From Kitasatospora cheerisanensis KCTC 2395 (GTDB lineage Bacteria; Actinomycetota; Actinomycetes; Streptomycetales; Streptomycetaceae), in NCBI RefSeq assembly GCF_000696185.1, contig NZ_KK853997.1, positions 3,727,767-3,791,766 on the forward strand: a stretch of 64,000 nucleotides of DNA, in the 5' to 3' direction. Each line of letters begins with the position of its first letter. The first letter of the stretch is position 1. The notes below the pieces were generated by a model. That model ran no database searches. It had not been told where the DNA came from and was given only the letters and a program-made list of their open reading frames with translations. Of the stretch, positions 15,986 to 25,634 are shown piece by piece. The translations under genes were made by a program, and so were the position numbers.

Positions 15986-16768
15986 ATGAACGACCGCACG
16001 CTGCTGGTGACCGGCGCGACCGGCGTACTCGGCCGCGAAGTCCTGCGCCGGGCGCACGAAACCGGCTGCACCGTCCGCGCCCTGACCCGCCGCACCGCAC
16101 CGCCCGACGTCCCCGGCGCGGCCGGCACCGACTGGCGCACCGGCGACCTGACCGCCAACACCGGACTGGACGCGGCGCTGATCGGCGTCGACACGGTGAT
16201 CCACTGCGCCAGCGACCCCAGGCGGCCCCAGCACGACCTGCCGGCCCTCCGCCACCTGCTCGACGCGGCCCGCCGGGCCGGCGTCCGACACGTCGTCAAC
16301 ATCTCCATCGTCGGCGTCGACCGGGTCCCGATGCGCTACTACCGCATCAAACTGGCGGGCGAGCAGCTGCTCGCGGCGTCCGGCCTCGGCTGGACCAACC
16401 TCCGCGCCACCCAGTTCCCCCAGCTCCTCGACGGCATGCTCACCGCCCTCGCCCGCCTCCCCGTCGTCCCGATGCTCGCCGGCACCCCCGTCCAGCCGGT
16501 CCACCCCGCCGAGGTCGCCGACCGCCTGGTCACCCTCGCCCTCGGCCAACCCGCCGGGCACGCACCGGACTTCGGCGGCCCCGAGATCCACCCCGCCACC
16601 GAACTCGCCGCGAGCTGGCTCCGCGCCACCCACCGCCCGCGACGCGTCCTCCCCCTCCACCTCCCCGGCCGCCTCGGCACCGCCCTCCGCCACGGCCACC
16701 TCACCACCCCCACCCACCCCCACGGCACCACCACCTGGACCGACTACCTCACCACCCGCCCCACCTGA
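15986..16768 (+). CDS. SDR-family NAD(P)-binding epimerase/reductase (NmrA-like)
   Basis: A 260-residue extended short-chain dehydrogenase. The NAD(P)-binding motif GATGVLG is at about residue 9, and ISIVGVDRVPMRYYRIKLAG holds the YxxxK-like pair (YYRIK) of the atypical or extended SDRs. It resembles the NAD(P)H-binding proteins that are genetically linked to ECF41 sigma factors. A GGAAGGAA ribosome site precedes the ATG. The C-terminal third is unusually rich in His, Thr and Pro. The substrate is unknown. Confidence 0.87.
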   Translation: MNDRTLLVTGATGVLGREVLRRAHETGCTVRALTRRTAPPDVPGAAGTDWRTGDLTANTGLDAALIGVDTVIHCASDPRRPQHDLPALRHLLDAARRAGVRHVVNISIVGVDRVPMRYYRIKLAGEQLLAASGLGWTNLRATQFPQLLDGMLTALARLPVVPMLAGTPVQPVHPAEVADRLVTLALGQPAGHAPDFGGPEIHPATELAASWLRATHRPRRVLPLHLPGRLGTALRHGHLTTPTHPHGTTTWTDYLTTRPT

Positions 16769-16827
16769 CCCCCACCGCGGCCGCCCCACTCCCGCAGGCG
16801 CGGCCCCCTCCACCCCAAAAACAAGAA

Positions 16828-16857
16828 AACCCCAGGTCAGAAAACTGACCTGGGGTT
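16828..16857 (-). terminator. Rho-independent terminator of the tRNA-Thr gene
   Basis: A perfect 13-bp stem (aaccccaggtcag and its complement) with an AAAA/UUUU loop lies 2 bases beyond the tRNA 3' CCA. On the minus strand it is followed by a T-rich run (TTTTCTTGTTTTT), so it ends minus-strand transcription. It may also help stop the SDR transcript from the other side. Confidence 0.9.
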
Positions 16858-16859
16858 CA

Positions 16860-16936
16860 TGGAGCCGCCTGCGGGATTCGAACCCGCGACCTACGCATTA
16901 CGAGTGCGTTGCTCTGGCCAACTGAGCTAAGGCGGC
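16860..16936 (-). tRNA. tRNA-Thr (anticodon CGU)
   Basis: A complete 77-nt cloverleaf on the minus strand, with CCA encoded at 16860-16862. The 7-bp acceptor stem GCCGCCT/AGGCGGC, the anticodon stem ACGCA/TGCGT with loop CTCGTAA (anticodon CGT), and the T-arm GCGGG-TTCGAAT-CCCGC are all intact. It reads ACG codons. The following terminator supports the strand. Confidence 0.97.
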
Positions 16937-16993
16937 ACCGCTGCCGGGTGTGACCGGGCTGGTGGGCCCAGGGTCGCATTGGCAACGCGGGTC

Positions 16994-16999
16994 AGTCTA
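16994..16999 (-). promoter_or_regulatory. possible -10 box for tRNA-Thr
   Basis: TAGACT on the minus strand lies about 57 bases before the tRNA 5' end in a patch of lower GC. The -35 partner is unclear (TACGGA 18 bases upstream is the best candidate). Low confidence. Confidence 0.3.
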
Positions 17000-17044
17000 C
17001 ACAGTTTCCGGGGGTGGTCCGTACGCGGTGGTGGGGCGGGTGGG

Positions 17045-17692
17045 TCAGGCGGAGGAGATGGCGAGTTTCGCGGCGAAGCCGGCGAAGAGGACGGCGACGG
17101 AGGAGGTGAGGCCGGCGGAGAGGCGCTTGCGGCGGCGGAAGGCGTTGGCGAGCGAGGTGCCGGTGAAGATCAGGAGGGAGAGGTAGAGGAAGGAGAAGGT
17201 CTGCAGGACGCCGCCGAGGAGGGCGAAGGAGAGGGCGGGGGCACCGTAGGAGGTGTCGACGAACTGGGTGAAGAAGGAGAGCAGGAAGAGGATCGCCTTG
17301 GGGTTGAGCAGGCTTATGACCAGCGCGCGGCGGAACGGCCGCTCGGTGTCCTCGAGTTCGGCGGGGTCGGCGGCCACGGCGGTCGCCCGCTCGCGCCACA
17401 TCTGCCGGGCGGCCCGCAGCATGCCGAGGCCGATCCAGAGCAGGTAGGCCGCGCCGCCGAACTTGACGACGGCGAAGACGGCGGGGTTGGCCCGCAGCAG
17501 GGAGGCCGCGCCGAGGGAGGTGAGGCTGATCAGGGTGAGGTCGCCGAGGAAGACGCCGCAGGCGGCGCGGTAGCCGGTGCGGACGCCCTTGCGGGCGGCG
17601 ACGGAGAGCACGTAGAGGGAGTTGGGGCCGGGCAGCAGGACGATGACCAGTGCGCCGAGGACGTAGGTGGTCAGGTCGTGGACTCCGAGCAC
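17045..17692 (-). CDS. leuE: LysE/RhtB-family amino acid exporter, LeuE-like
   Basis: A 215-residue membrane exporter with about six helices. VLLPGPNSLYVLSVAARKGV and the motif LISLLNPKAILFLLSFFTQFV are close to E. coli LeuE (leucine efflux), together with the ending AGFAAKLAISS. I chose the GTG at 17692 (MLGVHDLTTYVLGALVIVLL), which has GGAG 6 bases upstream and matches relatives; a TTG four codons earlier (17704) is the alternative. It stands alone upstream of the tRNA gene. Leucine as substrate is by similarity only. Confidence 0.88.
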   Translation of the reverse strand: MLGVHDLTTYVLGALVIVLLPGPNSLYVLSVAARKGVRTGYRAACGVFLGDLTLISLTSLGAASLLRANPAVFAVVKFGGAAYLLWIGLGMLRAARQMWRERATAVAADPAELEDTERPFRRALVISLLNPKAILFLLSFFTQFVDTSYGAPALSFALLGGVLQTFSFLYLSLLIFTGTSLANAFRRRKRLSAGLTSSVAVLFAGFAAKLAISSA

Positions 17693-17735
17693 TGCGGTCT
17701 CCAAGGGGGTCCGGGGTCCGGGTGGTGGGAACGCC

Positions 17736-17769
17736 GAAGGGGCTGCGCCATGCTAGCGCCAGCCCCTTC
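17736..17769. terminator. hairpin between the secreted hydrolase and leuE
   Basis: gaaggggctg at 17736-17745 pairs with cagccccttc at 17760-17769, and the 14-base loop itself contains GCGC. It lies about 50 bases beyond the hydrolase stop on the minus strand, so it probably ends that transcript. Confidence 0.55.
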
Positions 17770-17819
17770 ACGCACAAACACTCCTGACAGCAGCGTCCGC
17801 CATCCGGACATCGGCGGAG

Positions 17820-19415
17820 TCAGTCCTTGCAGACCTTCCCGTTCTCGGGTGCCGCCCCGCCGAGCAGGTAGCGGTTCACCGCCTCGTCGACGCAGGCGTT
17901 GTGCCGCCCGTACGCGGTGTGCCCGTCGCCCTCGTAGGTGAGCAGCCGCCCGGCCTCCAGCTGCCCGGCCAGGGACTTGGCCCAGGCGTAGGGGGTGGCG
18001 GGGTCGCGGGTGGTGCCGACCACGACGATCGGGGCGGAGCCGGCGGCGCGGACGGTGTGCGGGGCGCCGGTGGCCTTGACCGGCCAGTACGCGCAGCCGA
18101 GCGCCATCCAGGCCATGTCGCGGCCGAAGTGCGGCGCGGCCTTCTCGAACGACGGGACGGCCGCGGCGACCGCCGCCGGGTCGGCGAACGAGGCGGGCAG
18201 GTCGACGCAGTTGACGGCCATGTTGGCGTACATCAGGTTGTCGTAGCTGCCGTCCTCGGAGCGGCTGTAGTACTCGTCGGCGAGCTGCAGCAGCCCGCTG
18301 CCGTTGCCGGCCTGGGCGGTGGCCAGGGCGGTGCGCAGGTGCGGCCAGAGCGCCTCGGCGTACATCGCCTCGGCGACACCGGTGAGCGCCTGGGCCTCGG
18401 TGAGCGGCCGGTTGGTGTCGGTGGGCAGCGGCTGCGCGTCGATCTTCTTGAACAGTGCGGCGAGCTTGTCGCCGGCCTCCTGCTCGGTGCGGCCGACCGG
18501 GCAGTCCTCGCGCTTGACGCAGTCCTTGGCGAACGCCGTCCACGCGGTCTCGAAGCCGCCGGCCTGGGTGAGGTTGCCGGTGACGGAGTCCAGCGACGGG
18601 TCCATCGCGCCGTCCAGCACCATCTTCCCGACCTTGCTCGGGAACAGTCCGGCGTAGGTGGCACCGAGGAAGGTGCCGTACGACTTCCCGACGTAGGCGA
18701 GCTTCTGGTCGCCGACCAGGGCCCGCAGCACGTCCATGTCCCGGGCCGCCTCGACGGTGGAGACGTGGCCGAGCAGTTCGCCGGCCTTGGCCGAGCAGCC
18801 CGCCGCGAACTCCTTGTCGACGGCCACCAGGGCGTCGATCTCGGACTGGTCGTCGGGGGTGATGTCGGTGGCGGCGTAGGCGTCCATCCGCTCGCCGGTC
18901 AGGCAGGTGATCGGCGCGGACTTGCCGACCCCGCGCGGGTCGAAGCCGACCAGGTCGAAACCGGCCCGCACGTTGGCGTCGTAGCGGGACGCGACGCTCT
19001 GCACGTAGTCGACCGCCGAGCCGCCGGGGCCGCCCGGGTTGAGCAGCAGCGAGCCCTGCCGGTGTGCCTTGTCGGTGGCGGGCTTGCGGATCGCGGACAG
19101 CTCGATGTCGTGGCCGTCGCCGGGGTGGGCGTAGTCCAGCGGCACCTTGAACGAGGTGCACTCGAAGTCCGCCCCGCACGCCTTCCAGCTCAGCTGCTGG
19201 GCGTAGTAGGGGGCGAGCCCGGCCGGCTGGTCGGTGGGCAGCGGCTCCAGCGGGGTGACGCCGGCCGGCACCGGGGCCTGGCCGGCCGCCGAGCCGCCGG
19301 GCGTGCCGCTCGCCGCGGGTGCCGGGCCGCCCGAGGTGCAGCCCGCCAGCAGCAGGGACGCGGCGGCGGCCAGCGCCGCGGCGGGCAGGAGCCGGCGGGG
19401 CCGGGCGAAGCTCAT
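17820..19415 (-). CDS. secreted alpha/beta hydrolase lipoprotein (tripeptidyl aminopeptidase / SlpD-SlpE type)
   Basis: A 531-residue exported hydrolase. The signal peptide ends in a lipobox LLAGC (C26), followed by a Gly/Ser/Pro linker. The catalytic domain has the nucleophile motif VGKSYGTFLGATYAGLFP, an oxyanion-side LLLNPGGPGGSA, and a C-terminal TAP-like domain with the aspartate in GTTRDPATPYAWA and histidine in EGDGHTAYGRH. This is the family of Streptomyces mycelial peptidases SlpD/SlpE and tripeptidyl aminopeptidase Tap, which remove N-terminal peptides outside the cell. The ATG at 19415 is set by the signal peptide; the frame extending to 20084 is spurious. Confidence 0.92.
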   Translation of the reverse strand: MSFARPRRLLPAAALAAAASLLLAGCTSGGPAPAASGTPGGSAAGQAPVPAGVTPLEPLPTDQPAGLAPYYAQQLSWKACGADFECTSFKVPLDYAHPGDGHDIELSAIRKPATDKAHRQGSLLLNPGGPGGSAVDYVQSVASRYDANVRAGFDLVGFDPRGVGKSAPITCLTGERMDAYAATDITPDDQSEIDALVAVDKEFAAGCSAKAGELLGHVSTVEAARDMDVLRALVGDQKLAYVGKSYGTFLGATYAGLFPSKVGKMVLDGAMDPSLDSVTGNLTQAGGFETAWTAFAKDCVKREDCPVGRTEQEAGDKLAALFKKIDAQPLPTDTNRPLTEAQALTGVAEAMYAEALWPHLRTALATAQAGNGSGLLQLADEYYSRSEDGSYDNLMYANMAVNCVDLPASFADPAAVAAAVPSFEKAAPHFGRDMAWMALGCAYWPVKATGAPHTVRAAGSAPIVVVGTTRDPATPYAWAKSLAGQLEAGRLLTYEGDGHTAYGRHNACVDEAVNRYLLGGAAPENGKVCKD

Positions 19416-19759
19416 GAACGTGGGTCCTCTCCCCTGGAGACGGGCCGACGGACCGGCCCTCCCGGACGTCGCCGGAAGGCCGAGCCTAGCGGCCGGTGCC
19501 GCCACTCCCGGGCCTCCGCCCGCCCGCCACTCCGCCCGGCCGATCATCACACCGCCAGCAGCGCCGCCAGGCCGACCGACCGCCGATCGACCGTCGCCCG
19601 ACCGCTGCACAACCCTCGCCCCGACCGCCGCACAACCGTGGCCCCGACCCCCGCACGACCGCCGCACAACCGTGGCCCCGACCCCCGCACGACCGCCGCA
19701 CCACCGTCGGCCGGCCGTCGCCCGGCCGCCCCGGTCGTGCACCACCGATCCCCCGCAGC
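19416..19759. other. intergenic region of 344 bp with tandem repeats
   Basis: No gene is visible between the secreted hydrolase and the esterase remnant. A third of it is a low-complexity 34-bp tandem repeat (19601-19714). Open frames crossing it in several registers come from the repeat and have no ribosome site. Confidence 0.6.
19601..19714. repeat. 34-bp tandem repeat, about three copies
   Basis: Two exact copies of a 34-bp unit lie at 19624-19657 and 19658-19691 (they begin accgccgcacaaccgtggcc). A degenerate partial copy starts at 19692, and a shorter diverged copy with a different spacing starts at 19601. There are no spacers or terminal palindromes, so it is a minisatellite and not a CRISPR. 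Confidence 0.8.
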
Positions 19760-20834
19760 TCAGGGCTTCGGCAGCTGCTCCGCCAAGTACTGCACCGCGA
19801 CCCGGACCAGCCGCATCCGCTCCCGGTCCGTCGAGTAGTCCTGCACGATGTCGGAGATCCGCACCTCGGCCCGCGCCCCGGCGTCCCGCAGCGCCGACTG
19901 CACCGCCCGGGCCGAGGCCAGCCCGTCGCCGTCCCGTTTCGCGGCGGCCAGCAGCAGCCGCGCGGGCGGCCCGGCCGGCAGTTCGCCCGCAGCCGTCGCC
20001 AGCGCCCGCCCGTCGTACTGGCCGGATACCGCGGCGGCCGCGCCGTACAGGTCGGGGCGGGTCAGGCCGGCCGCGGCCGCGCACGGGGCGCCGCCGTCGA
20101 CGCCGAGCACCGCCCAGCTGTCGGGGCCGGGCGGCAGGGTGCGGAAGGCGGTGCCGACGGCCGTGCGCAGGGCCGCGTCGTCGGCGACCGCCTGCGGGGC
20201 GGCCGCCAGCAGCTCGCAGGGGTGGCCGGTGCCGCTCGGGCCTCGGGGGCGACCAGCACGAACGGGCGGGCCTTGCCGGTCTTCACGGCCGAGGCCACGC
20301 CGTCGAACACGTCCGGCAGGTCCTCGTCGGCGGTCCGCCCGGCCGTCCCGGAGTGCACCACGATCACCGGGAAGCGGGCCGCCCCGTCCTGCCCGTACTC
20401 GGCGGGCAGCCACACCCGTACGGCGCGCGGCCGCCCGTCCGGGCCGGGCACCTGGCCCTGCAGCAGTTCGCCGCCCGCCGGCCGGGCCACGCTGCCGAAC
20501 AGCACGGCCGGCGGCGCGGACGACGCCGGCGACGCGGGCGCGGGTTCGGGCGGTGCGGCGGGGACGGGCTGCTCCGCGCCGACGGCCGCCACCGCCTGCC
20601 GGGCGGCCCCCGGCCGGGCCGTTCACCGAGCAGCACGGCCACGCCGAGCGCGCTCACGCACGTCAGGCAGAGCGCCGCCGCGCCCGCCCGGACCAGCACC
20701 GGACGCGCCTCCGCCACCAGTTCGTACGTCTGCGCGGCCCGCAGGTCCCGCCAGCGCAGCATCGCCGACCGGGCCGACCAGCTGCCCGCCACCGCGGCCA
20801 CCAGCAACAACAGGACGAGGAGCGATCGGGGCAT
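19760..20834 (-). CDS. membrane-anchored alpha/beta hydrolase (esterase-like), interrupted by two frameshifts
   Basis: Three frames read as one protein. Frame one gives an N-terminal membrane anchor (MPRSLLVLLLLVAAVAGSW, and a second helix LVRAGAAALCLTCVSALGVA). Frame two gives VAAVGAEQPV to VIVVHSGTAGRT and KARPFVLVAPEAR. Frame three gives CELLAAAPQAVADDAALRT, then DSWAVLGVDGGAPCAAAAGL and the end YLAEQLPKP. One extra G in the run at about 20608-20612 and one extra base near 20240 restore one frame; the length (1075) is 2 short of a multiple of three, as expected. The nucleophile position reads GVDGGA rather than GxSxG. Either sequence errors or a decayed gene. Confidence 0.7.
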
Positions 20835-21051
20835 GGGGACGCACCACCTCGGGGAAGGACGGCCGGACGCGAGCGCGTGACCAGTGCACAGGGTGCAAGA
20901 CCGCGCGCCCCCGGGCCGCCCGGGCGCTACGGGCGTCCCCCCACGTTCACTCGAACGAGCGAACGGCGACGGGGCCAGGGGCGCTCACCTCAGCCCGCGT
21001 CCCGGACCGGCGCGCTCAGCCCCCGACCGCGCCCCGCACGGGGGCGGCGGC

Positions 21052-22257
21052 TCAGCCCGCCCGCAGCGCCACCGTCATCGCCTCGACCGCCAGCAGCGGG
21101 TCCACGTTCCGGTCCAGCGCCCGCCGGCAGGCCAGCACCGCCTCCATTCGGCGCAGCGTGTTCTCCGCGGCGCCCTCGCCCGCCACCCGCTGCACGGCCG
21201 GCCGCTGGTCCTCGTTGGCCAGCGCCCCGCCCGCGCCGAGCTGCACGGCCAGCACGTCCCGGTAGAAGCCCAGCAGGTCGCCGAGCGCCACGTTCAGCGT
21301 CTCCCGGCGGGTGCGGGTGGCCCGGCTCTTCTGCCGCTTCTCGAGTTCCTTGACCGCGCCGGCCATGCCGCGCGGGGCCCGGCTGCCCTCGGCGGCGCCG
21401 TACGCGGCCCGCAGGTCGTCGGTCTCCTTGGCGTCCTGGGTCTCGGCGAGCGCCTCGGCGTCGGCCTTCGCGGTGTCGACCAGGCGCTGCGCGGCGGCCA
21501 GGCAGCCGCCGAGGTCGGCGACCTCCAGCGGGATCCGCAGCACCTCGGCGCGGCGGGCGCGGGCCTGCTCGTCGACGGCGAGCCGCCGGGAGCGGTCGAT
21601 GTCGCCCTGCCCGGCCAGCGCGGCGACCCGGGCCGCCTCCGGCTCCACGCCGTCCCGCCGGACCAGCATGTCGGCGACGGCCTCGGCGTGCGGCGTGCGC
21701 AGCACCAGCAGCCGGCAGCGGGAGCGGATGGTCGGCAGCACGTCCTGCACGGACGGGGCGCAGAGCAGCCACACAGTGCGCGGCGAGGGCTCCTCGACGC
21801 CCTTCAGCAGGGCGTTGGCCGCGGCTTCGGTGAGGCGGTGGGCGGCGTCCACCAGGATCACCGACCAGCGGCCGCCGGTCGGGTAGCTGGAGGCGCGCAG
21901 CACCAGGTCGCGCATGTCGCCGACGCCGATGGACAGGCCGTCGGTGCGGACCTGCTTCACGTCGGCGTGGCTGCCGGACAGCACGGTGTGGCAGCCGTCG
22001 CAGAAACCGCAGCCGGGCGTGCCGCCGAGTTCCAGGTCGGGGCTGGTGCACTGCAGGGCCGCCGCGAACGCCCGGGCCGCCGTCACCTGGCCGGCGCCGG
22101 GCGGGCCGGTGAACAGCCAGGCGTGCGTCATCAGCGAGGCGTTGCCCTCGGGGGCTTCTCCCCGGCCCGCCTGCACGGCCGCCCGGGCCGCCCGCGCGGC
22201 CGCCTGCAACTGTTCGACCACCCGGTCCTGTCCGACCAGGTCGTCCCACACACTCAC
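21052..22257 (-). CDS. holB: DNA polymerase III delta' subunit (clamp loader)
   Basis: A 401-residue delta' clamp-loader subunit, starting GTG (MSVWDDLVGQDRVVEQLQAA). AAA+ features are LFTGPPGAGQVTAARAFA (Walker A with Gln instead of Lys), the zinc module GCGFCDGCHTVLSGSHAD, WSVILVDAAHRLTEAAANAL and the arginine region SRCRLLVLRT. Loss of the Walker A lysine is normal, because delta' is the stator and does not hydrolyse ATP. It loads the beta clamp with the gamma/tau and delta subunits. It is downstream of tmk on the same strand, an order common in actinobacteria. Confidence 0.95.
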   Translation of the reverse strand: MSVWDDLVGQDRVVEQLQAAARAARAAVQAGRGEAPEGNASLMTHAWLFTGPPGAGQVTAARAFAAALQCTSPDLELGGTPGCGFCDGCHTVLSGSHADVKQVRTDGLSIGVGDMRDLVLRASSYPTGGRWSVILVDAAHRLTEAAANALLKGVEEPSPRTVWLLCAPSVQDVLPTIRSRCRLLVLRTPHAEAVADMLVRRDGVEPEAARVAALAGQGDIDRSRRLAVDEQARARRAEVLRIPLEVADLGGCLAAAQRLVDTAKADAEALAETQDAKETDDLRAAYGAAEGSRAPRGMAGAVKELEKRQKSRATRTRRETLNVALGDLLGFYRDVLAVQLGAGGALANEDQRPAVQRVAGEGAAENTLRRMEAVLACRRALDRNVDPLLAVEAMTVALRAG

Positions 22258-22333
22258 GCCGCGCTCCTCCTCGTCACCGACCCGACGAGCCTAACGCCGT
22301 ACGGGGACAGCCCGGCCCGCCGCCGGAAGAGGT

Positions 22334-22390
22334 CAGGGGCGCGGGGAGCCGTGCGGCCGGTCCTGCGCCGCGCGACTCCCCGCGCCCCTG
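22334..22390. terminator. hairpin between tmk and holB
   Basis: caggggcgcggggag at 22334-22348 pairs exactly with 22376-22390 (15 bp), with a 27-base loop. It belongs to the same GGGGCGCGGGGA palindrome type as at 3650-3773. It lies just after the tmk stop and probably ends or attenuates that transcript. Confidence 0.6.
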
Positions 22391-22410
22391 CTCGTTCCGG
22401 CCGCGGGCGG

Positions 22411-25400
22411 TCAGTCCTTGCGGCGCCGCCAGCCGCGCTTCGGCTGCTCGTCCTGGGTGGTCGGCTCCGGGCCCTCGGCCTCCCAGCGGGCCCACTCCTC
22501 GCGGGAGCCGAGCAGGCTGTCGGTCAGGCTGGGCAGGTCGTCGAGCGGGGTCTCCTCCGCCCAGTCCGGCCGGGGGCGCAGCTCGCGGGTCCGGGAGGAG
22601 TCGTCCTCGTCGCGGAACAGGCCGGGCGGCACCTGCTTGGCCTCCGGTCCGGCGTCCGGCGCGGCGGGCTTGGCCTCGGCGGGCTTGGGCTCGGCTGACT
22701 TGGGGCCTTCGGGGCCTCGGGCTCGGGCGCGGCGGTCTTCGGGGACCCGGGCTCGGCCTTGGGCAGCACCGCCGTCTCGGCGTCCTCGATCTTCGGCAGC
22801 ACGGCGGTCTCGTCGACCGCCGGCTTCGGCAGCTCGCGGGTGGTCTCGCTGTCCGACTCGGCGGCGGGCTCCTCGATCCGGGGCAGCACCGCAGTCTCGG
22901 CGGCGGGCTCCTCGATCCGGGGCAGCACCGCGGTCTCGGCGGCCTCCGCGGCCTTGCGGGCGGCCTCGGCGCGCTGCAGCGCCTCCTCGGCGCGGCGCCG
23001 CTGCTCCTCCCGCTGCAGGTCGCGCTGGCGCTGGAGTTCGGCGCGGGCGGCCTCCTCGGCGGCGGCCTTGCGGGCGGCGGCGGCCTCGGCGGCGAGCCGG
23101 GCCTGCTCGGCGGCCTGCCGCTTCGCCTCTTCCTCCGCCTTGCGGGCGGCTTCCGCCTCGGCCGCGAGGCGGGCTTCCTCGGCGGCCTTGCGGGCGGCCT
23201 CGGCCTCGGCGCGGGCGGCTTCCTCGGCGGCGAGGCGGTCCTTCTCGGCCTGCTCGGCGCGGAGTTCCTCCAGCAGGGCGAGGCGCTTGCGCTCGGCCTC
23301 CTCGGCGGCCTTCCGGGCGGCCTCGGCCTCGGCGGCCTTGCGGGCGGCTTCCTCGCGGGCCTTGCGCTCCTGGTCGGCCTTGGCGGCCTTCTCCTGGTCG
23401 GAGAGCGGCAGCTCGCGGTCGAGCCGGTGGCGGACGGCGGTGGTGACGGCGGCGGGCGGCTGGCTGCCGTCGACGACCAGGTAGCGGGCGGGGTCGGCGG
23501 CGGCCAGCGCGAGGAAGCCGGAGCGGACCCGCTGGTGGAACTCGGTGGGCTCGGACTCCAGCCGGTCGAGCGCCTCGGTGAAGCGGTCGCGGGCGGCGGT
23601 CGGGTCGACGTCGAGGACGACGGTCAGGTCGGGCACCAGTCCGCCGGTGGCCCAGCGGGAGATCCGGGCGACCTCGGTGGCGGCGAGGTCGCGGCCGGCG
23701 CCCTGGTAGGCGATGGAGGAGTCCATGTAGCGGTCGGTGATGACGACGGCTCCGCGCTCCAGCGCGGGGCGGATGACGTTCTCGACGTGCTCGGCCCGGT
23801 CGGCGGCGTAGATCAGCGCCTCGGCGCGGTGCGACAGGCCGGTGTTGCCGACGTCCAGGACGAGGGCGCGCAGCCGCTGCCCGATCGGGGAGCCGCCGGG
23901 CTCGCGGGTGACGACGACCTCGTGGCCCTTGGCGCGGATCCACTCGGCGAGGGCCTGGGCCTGGGTGGACTTGCCCGCGCCGTCGCCGCCCTCCAGGGCG
24001 ATGAAGTAGCCCTTGCCGGCGACCCGGTGCGGCGCGACCTCGGCGCCGCCGCGGACGGCCTGGGCGAGCTCGCGGCCGAACGGGACCACGCCGCGCTGGT
24101 CGTCGGTCTTCAGCAGGACGACGGCGGCGAGCGCCAGGGTGAGCAGTCCGGCGGTGGAGACGGCGAGCGCGGCGCCGCCGTGGATGAAGGTGAAGCCGCC
24201 GGTGCGGACCTCGCCGAGCGAGACCTCGCCGTAGGCGGCGGCCAGCAGCGGCATGCCGACCAGGGCGACGGCGACGACGACCCGCAGCACCGCGTACAGG
24301 TGCTCGGTGACCTTGCCGAGGCGGATCTCCTCGATCTCCTGGGCGAGCAGTCCGCGTCCGGTGGCGATGACCACGCCGGCGGCGAGGCCGGCCAGCACGG
24401 TGAACAGCAGCACCAGGACGAAGTCGAGGACCAGTCCGGCGAGGATCAGCGCGACGCCGGCGGTGACCAGGCCGAGGGCGAGCAGTCGCCGCCGGGACAG
24501 GCCGGGCAGGGTGGCGCGGCTGAGCCGGATGCCGACCGCGGGCGCGCCGGCGGCGGCCAGCACCAGCAGGCCGTAGCCGATCGGGCCGGCCAGGTGCTCG
24601 GCGGCGGTGAGCAGGCCGAGCGCGGCGACGCCCGCCATCGCGGCGTAGGCGGCGGCGATCGAGAAGGTGAAGTACGGGGCGGAGCCGGTGCGGCCCTTCT
24701 TCAGGGACGGGCCGGGGGTCGCGTCGGTGGGCGCGCGCAGGCCCTGCAGCGGGGAGCGCGGCGGGGTGTTGGCACCGGCGGGCAGCTCCTGGAAGTACAG
24801 CAGCGCGGCGTTGACCACGAACAGCGCGGCGGTGCCGAGCGCGGCGGCGGTGACTTGGTGGTCGCGCAGCCAGTGCAGGCCGACCGCGGCGAGCACGTTG
24901 TTGAGCAGGGTGAGCGCGACCAGTCCGGTGGCGGCCAGCGGCAGCGCGGCCCAGCCGGTGCGCAGGTCGAGGGTGCGGACGGCGTCGAGCGAGGCGGCCG
25001 CGGGCGGGCCGGGCTGCTCGGGGACGGCCAGCAGGGCGGGGACGGCGGCGGCCTTGCCGATCGTCCAGACCCGCTCGGCGGCGCCGGCCAGGAAGACGGA
25101 GCCGAGCAGCAGCCAGGTCGCGGAGCCGGGCGACCAGACCACCCACCAGGGGGCGAGGCCGATCAGCAGGGCGCGGACCAGGTCGGCGCCGAGCAGGCTC
25201 CAGCGGCGGTCGATCCGGCCGCCGACCAGGGCGTGCACGGGGCCGAGCAGGGCGGCGCCGAACAGGCCGGAGGCGATCAGCCGGGCCGCGAACAGGGCGG
25301 CGACGGCGAGCGCGAGCGACCGGTAGCTGTGCCCGAACTGCCCGCCGAGGGCGGTGGCGACCACCGTGAGCGGCACCAGCACCAGCAGGGACAGCCGGTC

Positions 25401-25556
25401 GGCGGTGCCGCCGAGCAGCTGGGTGGTCCACAGTTTGCGGTAGGGCCGCAGCCGGAGCAGCGCACGGGCCCGTTCACCGGGTGTCCCGGCGGGGGCGACC
25501 TCGGGGAGGCCGCGGGCGGCGGTGCGTGCGGTGGGGGGCAGCTCCTCGCTCGTCAT
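22411..25556 (-). CDS. tmk: thymidylate kinase fused to MFS-like membrane domain and Glu/Ala coiled coil (one frameshift)
   Basis: About 1048 codons. Residues 1-515 form a 12-helix MFS-like membrane domain. Residues about 520-735 are dTMP kinase: P-loop FIALEGGDGAGKSTQAQAL, the DR(Y/x) motif VITDRYMDSSIAYQGAGRDL and a LID region. A long K/E/A-rich coiled coil follows, then four copies of an ETAVLP(K/R) motif, and a conserved tail RPDWAEETPLDDLPSLTDSL. The tail is in a different frame: one extra C in the run near 22702-22705 restores it, and the total length is one base short of a multiple of three. The kinase makes dTDP for DNA synthesis and should be essential, so a sequencing indel is likely. 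The MFS-TMPK fusion itself is usual in streptomycetes. Confidence 0.9.
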
Positions 25557-25634
25557 ACGGTCAGCGTAGCGAGTGCGCGGCCCCGACCTTAACGGGCCTG
25601 CCCGGATTCGAACAGGCCCGTTACGGAGTGTCCG

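Noticed and set aside
16860..16936. tRNA-Thr as an integration site of a mobile element
   Set aside because: No integrase, no second copy of the tRNA 3' end within the window and normal neighbours on both sides.
19601..19714. CRISPR-like repeat array
   Set aside because: Repeats are directly adjacent with no spacers, and no cas genes are present.
19760..20834. Calling the esterase a pseudogene
   Set aside because: Both breaks are 1-base losses like those in tmk, nth and cpaF, so sequence error is at least as likely; kept as a CDS with frameshifts.
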